Positions 51,297 through 59,284 of a DNA stretch of 64,000 bases are shown in pieces. The stretch covers positions 1-64,000 of the forward strand of contig CANFVK010000006.1 in assembly GCA_947450475.1 (NCBI GenBank), written 5' to 3'. The translations under genes were made by a program, and so were the position numbers. Below the pieces are notes generated by a model. It saw only the letters and a program-made list of their open reading frames with translations, was not told the DNA's origin and ran no database searches. How positions within the stretch are numbered: the stretch's first letter is position 1; each line of letters starts with the position of its first letter. The stretch is from Bacteriovoracaceae bacterium. Lineage in GTDB: Bacteria > Bdellovibrionota > Bacteriovoracia > Bacteriovoracales > Bacteriovoracaceae.

Positions 51297-52320
51297 AATA
51301 AAGACTCGATAAAACCTTTCTCTCTTTTGCGAAATCTTCATTTATCAACATAATGAGTCTAATCTTCTCAAAAGCAAATCCAATATATTTTACGTAACGA
51401 AGATCTTTGCGATCAGCATAGATAAATGCAAAACTACCGATCGCTTTAAACACCCTTTGAATCGCCATTAAGTCATATAGATACATAAACTGTTTAAAGT
51501 CCTTTGATGAATCAAATTTCGAAAAGTAGGCTTCATAGTAGTACTTTATTAATTTTTCTCTATTGCCATGATCAATTTGATAGTAGCAGTCCTCTAAGAG
51601 CGAAACTAAATCATATAAAGGTGATCCCATTCTTGCATCTTGAAAATCAATGACAACTTGTTCACCATTTTTAATCATAATATTACGCGAGTGGTAGTCA
51701 CGATGTACCAGAACCCTAGGCTCGGCAGACAATGTAAAGCATATATCATAAAGTTTCTTGTATAAGAGCTCTATACCAGAAGTCGATACATCCAAGCCAA
51801 GATACATTTTTAAAAAATATTTTTTTGTAAATTCCATTTCAGCGTAAAGCTTTTCGGTGTCGAACGCCAACTTTGCAAAAGGCTCTTCTTTGTATTTCTC
51901 AACGTCCACGTTGTGTATGGTGGCCATCAAATCAATCGCACTTTTATAGAACTGAAACTCTTCGTCTTTGTCGGTAATTTGCGAAATTTCTTTTAAATAG
52001 GTTATGTCTCCAAGATCCTCTTCGAGGATATAGCCGGTACTTTGCTCTTTATCTAAAATAAGTGGGACTCTAACTCCTTCTTTGTTTAAAATTCTTTGCA
52101 TTTTTAAAAAACTTGGCTCTTCTGTCGAGTCAGAGGTTGGATTGTCCAGACAAGCAACATAAGAAGTTGTTGTTGTCCAAATTCGATAATATTTTCTTGT
52201 TGAGGCATCGCCGGTTAACTTTTCTACATTTTCAACATTGTCATCTTTTAATAAATTTTTATTAATGGTTTTTTTAAAAAGTTCCTCAACTAAAATGCGC
52301 TCGGATTGTTCTGCTTTCAT
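51286..52320 (-). CDS. amgK: Anomeric sugar kinase (AmgK-like, aminoglycoside phosphotransferase fold)
   Basis: Kinase of 344 residues with the APH fold: nucleotide loop region VEKLTGDASTRKYYRIW, catalytic loop VLVHRDYHSRNIMI (Asp and Asn) and metal-binding VIDFQDARMGSPLYDLVSLLED. AmgK phosphorylates MurNAc and GlcNAc at C1, feeding MurU and bypassing de novo UDP-MurNAc synthesis (fosfomycin-sensitive step). Adjacent murU makes this the most likely role. It overlaps the upstream lipoprotein gene by four bases and murU by 11. Confidence 0.8.
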   Translation of the reverse strand: MKAEQSERILVEELFKKTINKNLLKDDNVENVEKLTGDASTRKYYRIWTTTTSYVACLDNPTSDSTEEPSFLKMQRILNKEGVRVPLILDKEQSTGYILEEDLGDITYLKEISQITDKDEEFQFYKSAIDLMATIHNVDVEKYKEEPFAKLAFDTEKLYAEMEFTKKYFLKMYLGLDVSTSGIELLYKKLYDICFTLSAEPRVLVHRDYHSRNIMIKNGEQVVIDFQDARMGSPLYDLVSLLEDCYYQIDHGNREKLIKYYYEAYFSKFDSSKDFKQFMYLYDLMAIQRVFKAIGSFAFIYADRKDLRYVKYIGFAFEKIRLIMLINEDFAKERKVLSSLYYAN

Positions 52321-53087
52321 CTTTTACTCACTATATTGTTTAGAAAACGATAGAATTCTTTTGATGAATTTGATTCATTTATTTTTTTCTCGACACTGGC
52401 AATACCTTGTTTGGCCAGGAAGTTCTTAAAGAAATGCTCTTCTTTCGTAATTCCCATGGAATCCCCAAGGTAAAGTGAGAAATCCAAAGTGTTTCTATTT
52501 TGAACCTGGATCCAATTTAAGTACGCAGAAGCATCATACCCGGAACGCTTCAAAACAAAATACGCCCACTCATCTATTTTAATTTTTATTTCGGTTTTAA
52601 TCTTGGTTAAACTTAACATTTTTTCGACAGTAAAAAAGCCCAATGGAATCACCATTTTTTTTTCATAAATATTGCGATTGCTTCTTAATATCTCTGCGGC
52701 TAAGGCTGCCACATAAAGCTCTTCATTTTTTAAGTATTTTTCCATTAGTCCTGTGGAAAAAAAATATTGAGATTGGGGGAGGGAAAAAAGAAAGGGCGTT
52801 TTGTCTTTAATAAAGTGAAATTCTGGCTTTTTTGTTGAATTAAAAACAATTTCATTATTTTTTAAAATTCTATCATGAATATTTGACAAATATTTTTTGG
52901 ACTCTTCGTTGAGTTTTATTTCTTTGTTTTCTTCATGTGTGAGAAAATCACTGCCAACCCAGGCCAGATGATCGATATAATCATTTTCCGATGGATTTCC
53001 GAGGTTTGAAAAGTCCCATACTTTTCTCGGGCGACTCGAGCACGAGAAAAGAACAAAACAGCACAAAAAGACTGCAAGCAATTTCAT
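52317..53087 (-). CDS. Lipoprotein with degenerate M48 peptidase fold
   Basis: A 256-residue lipoprotein: signal MKLLAVFLCCFVLFSC with Cys16 as acylation site. The core aligns with periplasmic M48 peptidases (BepA/LoiP type): FLFSLPQSQYFFSTGLMEKYLKNEEL, then AALAAEILRSNR in place of AVLAHEIGHV, and later GYDASAYLNWIQ as in those enzymes. The first and second zinc His are Ala131 and Arg135; the Glu132 remains. So it should lack protease activity. It is the first gene of an operon with amgK and murU, overlapping amgK by four bases. Confidence 0.75.
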   Translation of the reverse strand: MKLLAVFLCCFVLFSCSSRPRKVWDFSNLGNPSENDYIDHLAWVGSDFLTHEENKEIKLNEESKKYLSNIHDRILKNNEIVFNSTKKPEFHFIKDKTPFLFSLPQSQYFFSTGLMEKYLKNEELYVAALAAEILRSNRNIYEKKMVIPLGFFTVEKMLSLTKIKTEIKIKIDEWAYFVLKRSGYDASAYLNWIQVQNRNTLDFSLYLGDSMGITKEEHFFKNFLAKQGIASVEKKINESNSSKEFYRFLNNIVSKR

Positions 53088-53218
53088 TTTTAAATACCAA
53101 ACCCGGATGTTTTACCGATCTCAACATTATAGTCGATCTCTTTTTAGAAGCAACAACTCAAGTCTGTGGTGCTTTCTATGAATTTCTTAGTTTATTATTT
53201 CACTCGGCCACTATTTTG

Positions 53219-53246
53219 TTTGCACTCCTCATAGTCGAGCTATAAA
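53219..53246 (+). promoter_or_regulatory. Possible promoter of the barrel-protein gene
   Basis: TTTGCA (4/6) and TATAAA (5/6) with 16 bases between. The start point would fall at or next to ATG 53254, and no ribosome binding site is present, so the transcript may be leaderless. Confidence 0.35.
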
Positions 53247-53253
53247 ATTAAGT

Positions 53254-54300
53254 ATGTTTTCTAAATTAAAAATACTTTTTATCTTAATTTTTTTGACTGG
53301 CTTTTTCGTCAACCACGGAGCAATTGCCCAAAGTGTCTTAGAAGATTCAGAAGATGATTTGCCAGCTGACGGCATCAATTCAGAAGCAGCTCCAAATCTC
53401 GTGACCGAAACAATAAAAACGATTTCTCCTTCAAAAAAAATATTTATCCTCTCTAACGAGAACCAGTCATTTTCTGGAGGCGATTTTGTCACTCTACTTT
53501 TGGCCAATAAATTAGTGTGCCGAGCACTGGTGGCAAAAACCAACTCTCAAAAACTTTCTGGAATTAAAATTATCAAAATTTATAATTCAGCACTTTGGAA
53601 ACAGCTAAACCCCGGAAAAGAAATTCTCATTTTAAAGGGCGATGATAGTTATTTCACCAACAAAGAAAAAGCACCTGAGAAAATGGCAAATTCTGCTGAA
53701 AAAGATAAGGCAAAAAAGAAAGAGTCAAAGCTTCAAACCGATGATGATTTATTTAATTCCACGTCTCTCGAAAATGAAGATGATCTCTCTGTTGAAGAAA
53801 ACAATAAGCGATTAATTAAACCAGATAATTTACTATCATTTAATGTTGGATTAATTGATGGACAGGATGTCGATGGTTCGGCAAAAAAATATACAAGTCT
53901 GGGAGCCGCCTGGGGTTACCAATTGGGAGATAACATTTGGGCAGAGGCCATGGTAGGCACTAATACGGTTCGCGATTACCCCTTCACTGGACTAGATTCC
54001 CAAATGATAAATATTGAAGTTCGTGCAAAGTATACTTTCAATGGGCCGCTTTATAGCTATTTTCAACCTTATGTTGGTTACCAAACCATATTGGCTAATT
54101 CTCCTGGCGCGGGAGTAGATCCTGGAGACGGTTCGAGAACGGCTAAAGATCTGCAAACCGAACTAGATTTGGTACAAGGACTCAAGAAAAGTACGGTGGT
54201 TTTTGGTTTAACTTTTTTAAAACGAATCGTACCTGGATGGTTTGCCCGCTTTGATGCTGGGTCAGACATAATCAATGGTGGGCTATCAATTGAATTTTAA
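53254..54300 (+). CDS. Secreted protein with predicted outer-membrane beta-barrel
   Basis: A 348-residue precursor: signal peptide ending HGAIA before Gln, an acidic Lys/Glu/Asp-rich middle (about 25-190) and a C-terminal half with alternating strands (SLGAAWGYQLGDNIWAEAMVGT, IEVRAKYTFNGPLYSYFQPYVGY, VVFGLTFLKRIVPGWFARFDAG) ending in a terminal Phe as barrel proteins do. No family recognised. It overlaps the following small lipoprotein gene by 26 bases. Possibly translated from a leaderless mRNA. Confidence 0.65.
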   Translation: MFSKLKILFILIFLTGFFVNHGAIAQSVLEDSEDDLPADGINSEAAPNLVTETIKTISPSKKIFILSNENQSFSGGDFVTLLLANKLVCRALVAKTNSQKLSGIKIIKIYNSALWKQLNPGKEILILKGDDSYFTNKEKAPEKMANSAEKDKAKKKESKLQTDDDLFNSTSLENEDDLSVEENNKRLIKPDNLLSFNVGLIDGQDVDGSAKKYTSLGAAWGYQLGDNIWAEAMVGTNTVRDYPFTGLDSQMINIEVRAKYTFNGPLYSYFQPYVGYQTILANSPGAGVDPGDGSRTAKDLQTELDLVQGLKKSTVVFGLTFLKRIVPGWFARFDAGSDIINGGLSIEF

Positions 54301-54487
54301 GATTAGACATTTTTTTTGGATGAGCCTTCTGTGCGGTTGTGGAGTTAAATCCCCCCCCGTGCAACCACAACCTGTCGCAATTGAGTCTTACATTAAATCA
54401 TTTACTGATCCAGAGGGTGTTGAAGATTTAAAGGAAGCTAAAGCTAAGATTGAGACAAAATCAACCAGCGAAACCCCTAAGAAATGA
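54275..54487 (+). CDS. Small lipoprotein (LptM-like)
   Basis: A 70-residue lipoprotein precursor with lipobox LCGC and the mature start CGVKSPPVQPQP, reminiscent of the small lipoprotein family (YifL/LptM, whose mature form begins CGLKGPLYFP). The rest is charged and probably disordered, ending STSETPKK. ATG 54275 has no clear ribosome binding site; TTG 54290 has GGTGG eight bases upstream and would give MNFKIRHFFWMSLLC, a more normal signal peptide. It overlaps the barrel gene by 26 bases and folK by four. Confidence 0.6.
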   Translation: MVGYQLNFKIRHFFWMSLLCGCGVKSPPVQPQPVAIESYIKSFTDPEGVEDLKEAKAKIETKSTSETPKK

Positions 54488-54960
54488 ATGATCCACTCCA
54501 AACTTTTTTTATCGCAACTGGCTCAAATCTAGGCAACAAAAAAGCCAATTTATTTTTAGCGCTTACTCAGTTACAACTACACTTCCAGCTTGTTGCTCAA
54601 AGTCGAATATATGAAAGTCCTGCCGTGGACTATCTCAACCAACCTGATTTCTACAATCAGGTATTGGAGTTCGAATTACCTTTATCTTCTCCGGAAGAGG
54701 CCATGGCGCTGCTGTTGAAGATTGAAAAAGAAATGGGGCGAAATCGAATTATTCCCAAGGGTCCAAGACTTATTGATTTGGATATATTGTTTTGGGGTGA
54801 ATTACAAATTTCAAACCAAATGCTTCAGATCCCTCACCCAAGATTGTTTGAAAGAAGTTTTGTTGTCTATCCATTATCCGAGCTTCCTGGTTTTTCCAAG
54901 CTTAAAACAATGCACACTTTTCGACTAGAGTTTGACAATTCTGCCACTGCACTTTCTTGA
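54484..54960 (+). CDS. folK: HPPK: 6-hydroxymethyl-dihydropterin pyrophosphokinase
   Basis: Transfers pyrophosphate from ATP to the pterin in folate synthesis. The 158-residue protein has ATGSNLGNKKANL, SRIYESPAVDYLNQPDFYNQVLEFE, KEMGRNRIIPKGPRLIDLDILFWG with the metal-binding DLD, and PHPRLFERSFVVYPL. Length is typical. It overlaps the small lipoprotein gene by four bases. A strong promoter for the next gene begins right after its stop. Confidence 0.95.
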   Translation: MNDPLQTFFIATGSNLGNKKANLFLALTQLQLHFQLVAQSRIYESPAVDYLNQPDFYNQVLEFELPLSSPEEAMALLLKIEKEMGRNRIIPKGPRLIDLDILFWGELQISNQMLQIPHPRLFERSFVVYPLSELPGFSKLKTMHTFRLEFDNSATALS

Positions 54961-54988
54961 TTGACCAGCTTAGATCTACCTTTATAAT
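54961..54988 (+). promoter_or_regulatory. Promoter of the acyl-CoA dehydrogenase/ETF operon
   Basis: TTGACC (5/6) and a perfect TATAAT spaced by 16 bases, immediately after the folK stop. Transcription would start about 26 bases before ATG 55021. Confidence 0.65.
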
Positions 54989-55020
54989 TTATCTATTCAA
55001 ACTTTTACCTGGAAATAACA

Positions 55021-56163
55021 ATGGATTTCAGTTTCACTCCTGAGCAGTTAGAGATTAGAGATTTAGCGATGAAGTTTGCTAGAAACGAAATGATGACAAA
55101 AGCTGCTCAGTTTGACGTGCTTGCGGAAATGCCCCTTGATATTTTGCAGCAAGCTTGGTCGCTTGGATTGGTAAACACTTGTATTCCAACTCAATTCGGC
55201 GGAAATGGATTTAGCGCCATTGACTCTATGATCATCACTGAAGCATTAGCTTATGGTTGTATGGGAATGAATACCGCGATCATGGCCAATGATTTAGCGC
55301 TCCTTCCGATCGTCATCGGTGGAAGTGACGAACAGAAAAAACGATTTCTCACGCCCTTTACTGAAAGTTATAAAATAGCTGCCTTTTGCTTAACCGAGCC
55401 CGGCAATGGAAGCGATGCCGGTGGACTTAAAACTTCTATCAAAGAAGATGGTGACGATGTTGTCATCAATGGCAATAAGATGTGGATCACCAACGCCGGT
55501 TATGCTGATCTCTTTGTTCTTTATGGAACAATTGATCCTGCCCTCAAGCATAAAGGCATTACTGCTGTCGTTATAGAAAAAGGAACTGCAGGAATTGAAG
55601 TGGGAAAAAAAGAAGATAAAATGGGGCATCGATGCTCCGATACTCGGGCCGTCACTTTCAATAATGTACGAGTGCCAAAAAATAATATTCTTGGTGGCCT
55701 GGGAAAAGGTTGGTCTATCGCGATGAAGACCTTAGATCACTCTCGACCGATGGTTGCGGCCAGCGCAGTTGGTGGAGCTCAATGTGCTTATGACCATTGC
55801 GTAAAATATGCAAAAGAACGAGTTCAATTTAATGTTCCCATTTTCAATCATCAAGCGATTCAGTTTATGGTAGCAGAAATGGCGATGAAAATCGAAGCTT
55901 CAAGATTATTGGTTCACAAAGCAGCATGGCTTTTAGACAACCATCAATCAAACACTCAGCTTGCCTCTTACGCCAAGGCTTTCGCCGCTGATTCTTGTAT
56001 GCAAATAGCTACAGATGCAGTACAAATTTATGGCGGTTATGGATACAGTAAAGAGTACCCGGTAGAAAAAATAATGAGGGACGCTAAACTTATTCAGGTC
56101 TATGAAGGCACTTCTCAAATTCAAAGATTAGTTATTGCTAAAGAAATATTTTCAAGGAGCTAA
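55021..56163 (+). CDS. Acyl-CoA dehydrogenase
   Basis: FAD enzyme of 380 residues that makes a trans-2 double bond in an acyl-CoA and passes electrons to ETF. Signatures: AFCLTEPGNGSDAGGLKT (FAD and substrate loop), DKMGHRCSDTRAVTFNNVRVP, QIYGGYGYSKEYPVEKIMRDAK and the catalytic base Glu362 in VYEGTSQIQRL. It resembles short/medium-chain enzymes. It is followed directly by etfB (1 base) and etfA, an unusually clear dehydrogenase-ETF operon. The chain-length preference cannot be told; a link with the IcmF butyryl-CoA route is plausible. Confidence 0.93.
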   Translation: MDFSFTPEQLEIRDLAMKFARNEMMTKAAQFDVLAEMPLDILQQAWSLGLVNTCIPTQFGGNGFSAIDSMIITEALAYGCMGMNTAIMANDLALLPIVIGGSDEQKKRFLTPFTESYKIAAFCLTEPGNGSDAGGLKTSIKEDGDDVVINGNKMWITNAGYADLFVLYGTIDPALKHKGITAVVIEKGTAGIEVGKKEDKMGHRCSDTRAVTFNNVRVPKNNILGGLGKGWSIAMKTLDHSRPMVAASAVGGAQCAYDHCVKYAKERVQFNVPIFNHQAIQFMVAEMAMKIEASRLLVHKAAWLLDNHQSNTQLASYAKAFAADSCMQIATDAVQIYGGYGYSKEYPVEKIMRDAKLIQVYEGTSQIQRLVIAKEIFSRS

Positions 56164-56164
56164 T

Positions 56165-56953
56165 ATGAATATTTTCGTTTGTGTAAAACAGGTTCCCGAC
56201 ACTGAAACAAAAATTGTTCCAACTGCAGATGCAATGTTTATTGAAACTAGTTCGATAAAATGGATTATGAATCCTTACGACGAATTTGCTGTTGAACAAG
56301 CACTATTGATTCAAGCTGCCCATACAGGCTCAACCGTCACGGTGCTAAGAGTTGGCAGTAGCAAGGATACGGAAGCTCTTAGAACGGCGATGGCGATGGG
56401 TGCTGATGAAGCATTTTTAGTAGAAGCCCAAGACAATCTTGATTCTTACTCAATTGCCAAAGCCTTAAAAGCTGCTATCGCAAAATCGGGCAAAAATCCA
56501 GATATCATTTTGACAGGTAAACAGGCCATCGATGATGATTGTTTACAGGTTCCTCAAATTCTGGCCACGATGCTTGATATTCCTTCAGTCTCTGTGGTTG
56601 TAGGTTATGAAGGTTCTGCATCTGAAGCTACGGTAAAAAGAGAAGTCGAAGGTGGTGCTTTAGAAGTTTACGGCGTAAAGCTTCCGGCACTCATTGCTTG
56701 TAATAAAGGAATCAACACTCCTCGCTACGCTTCCTTGCCTGGAATTATGAAGGCAAAGAAAAAGCCACTTACAACTCTTTCACTTGCCGACGTTGGCGTC
56801 AGCGATGCCGACCGCAGGGTGAAGTATTCAAACTTTCAACTTCCACCTGAAAAACCTCCTGGGAAAAAGTTTGATGCCACCGACTCAACTAAACAAGCTG
56901 GATTAGTAAAAGAAGTGGTTGGATTATTAAGAACAGAAGCAAAAGTTATTTAA
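56165..56953 (+). CDS. etfB: Electron transfer flavoprotein beta subunit
   Basis: Beta subunit of ETF, which carries electrons from acyl-CoA dehydrogenases. The 262-residue protein begins MNIFVCVKQVPDTETKI, with MNPYDEFAVEQALLIQ, AMAMGADEAFLVEA and GKQAIDDDCLQVPQILA, all typical. I start at ATG 56165 (AAGGAG six bases upstream) and not at 56135, which lies inside the dehydrogenase gene. It precedes etfA by 9 bases. Confidence 0.95.
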   Translation: MNIFVCVKQVPDTETKIVPTADAMFIETSSIKWIMNPYDEFAVEQALLIQAAHTGSTVTVLRVGSSKDTEALRTAMAMGADEAFLVEAQDNLDSYSIAKALKAAIAKSGKNPDIILTGKQAIDDDCLQVPQILATMLDIPSVSVVVGYEGSASEATVKREVEGGALEVYGVKLPALIACNKGINTPRYASLPGIMKAKKKPLTTLSLADVGVSDADRRVKYSNFQLPPEKPPGKKFDATDSTKQAGLVKEVVGLLRTEAKVI

Positions 56954-56962
56954 GAGGGATTT

Positions 56963-57925
56963 ATGGCAAAAATATTAGTTTTTACAGAATTGCACGGATC
57001 ACATGTTAAGGCTGTTACTTTAGAAATTTTAGGCAAACTTGCCGGTCACACAGTTGAAGTGGCGGCGATTGGTTCAATTCCATCTGAAGCAACTGCTGAT
57101 CTTGCCAAATTTGGAGCAGCAAAAGTTCATTCATTAAAAGGATCGAATTTAGATAAATATTCGCCCGAAGGATTCGCCAACGCATTACAAGGCTTCATTG
57201 CAGCGGGATCATATGACTATGTCTTTGCTGGGGCAACATCGGTAGGTAAAGATTTATTGCCTCGCTTGGCGACAAAATTTGACGCCGGCATGGCCTCAGA
57301 AGTCACTAACTTTGTAATGGAAGGTGATAAATTTTTTGGAACACGTCCACTTTTTGCGGGAAAATGTTTTGCAAAAGTAGAACTTCAAGGCCCAAAACCT
57401 CATTTTGTTTCAGTACGTCCCAACGCTCTTGGAATGAATGCCAATCCAACTTCTGCTGCAGCGACTTCTGCAGATTCAAACGTCGATGCAGGAGCAATCA
57501 GAGCAATGATTAAAGATATTGTTAAAGGGACATCAGAGAAACTAGATTTAACTGAAGCTAATATTATTGTCTCAGGCGGTCGCGCGATGAAAGAAGCGGC
57601 TAATTTTAAAATTTTAGATGAGTTGGCAAATGTCATAGGAGCTACGGTTGGTGCCAGCAGAGCAGCTGTTGATTCTGGTTTTGCTCCTCATGCAATGCAA
57701 GTTGGCCAAACGGGAAAAACAGTTGCGCCATCACTCTATATTGCCTGTGGCATTTCTGGGGCGATTCAACATCTGGCAGGAATGAGAACATCAAAAGTTA
57801 TCGTGGCGATTAACACTGATCCAGATGCTCCTATTTTTACCAAAGCAGACTATGGAATTGTCGGTGACTTATTCACTATCGTTCCGCTTTTGACTCAAGA
57901 ATTTAAGACTCTTTTAGGCAAATAA
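56963..57925 (+). CDS. etfA: Electron transfer flavoprotein alpha subunit
   Basis: FAD-binding ETF subunit of 320 residues. The N-terminal half is the alpha/beta domain (KILVFTELHGSHVKAVTLE); the C-terminal FAD domain has VGASRAAVDSGFAPHAMQVGQTGKTV, PSLYIACGISGAIQHLAGM and IVAINTDPDAPIFTKADYGIVGD. It follows etfB and ends at a terminator. No ETF:quinone oxidoreductase is in the window. Confidence 0.95.
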   Translation: MAKILVFTELHGSHVKAVTLEILGKLAGHTVEVAAIGSIPSEATADLAKFGAAKVHSLKGSNLDKYSPEGFANALQGFIAAGSYDYVFAGATSVGKDLLPRLATKFDAGMASEVTNFVMEGDKFFGTRPLFAGKCFAKVELQGPKPHFVSVRPNALGMNANPTSAAATSADSNVDAGAIRAMIKDIVKGTSEKLDLTEANIIVSGGRAMKEAANFKILDELANVIGATVGASRAAVDSGFAPHAMQVGQTGKTVAPSLYIACGISGAIQHLAGMRTSKVIVAINTDPDAPIFTKADYGIVGDLFTIVPLLTQEFKTLLGK

Positions 57926-57933
57926 TTTTTCTG

Positions 57934-57964
57934 GACCTCGCCAACAAAGCGAGGTCTTTATTTT
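57934..57964 (+). terminator. Intrinsic terminator after etfA
   Basis: GACCTCGC and GCGAGGTC form an 8-base GC-rich stem around loop CAACAAA, followed by TTTATTTT. It lies 9 bases after the etfA stop and overlaps the leader of the next gene. Confidence 0.8.
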
Positions 57965-57965
57965 C

Positions 57966-58460
57966 ATGAAAAAAATTCAATTATTAAATTTAATAGGATT
58001 TCTTTTTCTTCTCGCTGTTGGCGTTTTTCCGTTTTTCAGCTCTACTTCAACTTATTTAAAAGAACATTACGTGAAGAGATCTCGAGGTGTTTTTTCTGCA
58101 TATCTATTTCAACCCTCGACGTTGGTCTACTCTTCAGATTATTTTTTTTCTTTCGTACAAATCAGCATCGAGACAAACTCCGGTCAGTCCCAAATTCTTG
58201 AATGGCAAAAGTTAGTTCCCCCAAGGTTTCAAGATGAGTATCTATACTTTATTTATTTGCGCCATGTTTTTAATCTAAATACAGAAGATGTTAACGAAAA
58301 AGATAAAGTGCTTGGCGAATCATTGAATTATTTTATCTGTAGAAATGCCAATCAATTAGATTACTTAAAATCATTTTCTATAAAAAAAGCAATTCTTTCT
58401 TTCAGTAAGCCGTTTGAAGCAAAAAGTAATTTAAAAAAGCTTGAGGTGAACTGTGAATAA
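57966..58460 (+). CDS. Hypothetical membrane-anchored protein (164 aa)
   Basis: A 164-residue protein with one N-terminal hydrophobic segment (NLIGFLFLLAVGVFPFFS), probably an anchor, and an extracytoplasmic domain of about 135 residues rich in aromatic residues (FQDEYLYFIYLRHVFNLN). Cys at the C-terminal NCE and one in FICRNA could form a disulfide. No family recognised. It overlaps the next, HTTM-like, gene by eight bases, an arrangement that suggests the two proteins work together. Its start lacks a clear binding site. Confidence 0.6.
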   Translation: MKKIQLLNLIGFLFLLAVGVFPFFSSTSTYLKEHYVKRSRGVFSAYLFQPSTLVYSSDYFFSFVQISIETNSGQSQILEWQKLVPPRFQDEYLYFIYLRHVFNLNTEDVNEKDKVLGESLNYFICRNANQLDYLKSFSIKKAILSFSKPFEAKSNLKKLEVNCE

Positions 58461-59256
58461 AAATCATCTTAAGTTCATCTATCTTCGAGTTTGTTTTGGA
58501 TTTTATTATATTCTACTTTTGCTTCATTTTTTAAATATTAAGGATGTTATCTTAATCAATCCATCAGGCCCTGCCTGGAAAGCGCTCAATTCGCCCTGGA
58601 TTTTCACCTTAACACATAATCATTTTAATCTTTTTATCAGTTTGGCTTTTATATCGGCAGTTTTTTTTACTCTAGGGATCGCTACTCAGGTTTTTTCTTT
58701 TTTTATGTATCTGTATTTATTTTGCATCTTAAACTCTAACCTTTACCTTGTTGAAGTTCACTACTATTTTTTAAACTGGGCGCTTTTAGCCTTTTGTTTT
58801 TATCCAGAAAAAATATCAAGCAGCGGATTTAATTTTCCCAAGATCTTCACGAAAGTTTCATGGTTGGTCTTTATTTTTTCAATGGGTCTTTTGGGATTTG
58901 CCAAATTAATATATCAAGACGCCTATGTCTCTGCTAAAGCCGCTCATTTTCTTTTTCACCTCAAGGATTCCAGGCTTCATTATTCCAATTTTCTCTACTC
59001 TTATTTTGCGACAGGCTTTGATCGCACCCCTATTAGTTACCAAACTCTCATTTCCATAGCAGCGGGATGGGCAGAGTTTTTAATTCTCCCTTTAGGATTG
59101 TTTAAATTAACACGCAAACTGGCCATAGCATTGGCGATAATTGTTTTTGTTTTTATTGCCATTATTATGAATTACGTCAATATTGCAGTTTTAATGGGAC
59201 TATTTTTGAGCTTGGGAATTGATTTAGCTGAGGAAAAAGAGAAATATTTTATTTAA
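58453..59256 (+). CDS. HTTM-like multi-pass membrane protein
   Basis: A 267-residue protein with about six membrane helices: YLRVCFGFYYILLLLHFL (10-27), FISLAFISAVFFTLGIATQ (63-81), MYLYLFCILNSNLYL, YYFLNWALLAFCFYP, WLVFIFSMGLLGFAKLIY and a last pair near 210-250. The pattern, with LINPSGPAWKALNSPW early and a His/Tyr pair HYYFLNWA, recalls HTTM (vitamin K-dependent gamma-carboxylase-like) proteins, but the match is loose; a DoxX-type protein is possible. It starts with GTG 58453 (GAGG six bases upstream) and overlaps the upstream gene. Confidence 0.55.
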   Translation: MNKNHLKFIYLRVCFGFYYILLLLHFLNIKDVILINPSGPAWKALNSPWIFTLTHNHFNLFISLAFISAVFFTLGIATQVFSFFMYLYLFCILNSNLYLVEVHYYFLNWALLAFCFYPEKISSSGFNFPKIFTKVSWLVFIFSMGLLGFAKLIYQDAYVSAKAAHFLFHLKDSRLHYSNFLYSYFATGFDRTPISYQTLISIAAGWAEFLILPLGLFKLTRKLAIALAIIVFVFIAIIMNYVNIAVLMGLFLSLGIDLAEEKEKYFI

Positions 59257-59284
59257 TCCTTTTCCTCGAACATTGAAATTCTAA

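Noticed and set aside
52991..53245. 84-residue plus-strand frame before the barrel protein gene
   Set aside because: Its first part is antisense to the lipoprotein signal sequence; no binding site and no recognisable features.
53104..53253. Possible small RNA or extra gene in the gap between the M48-like lipoprotein and barrel protein
   Set aside because: Only a promoter-like pair could be supported; no stem, terminator or translated frame.
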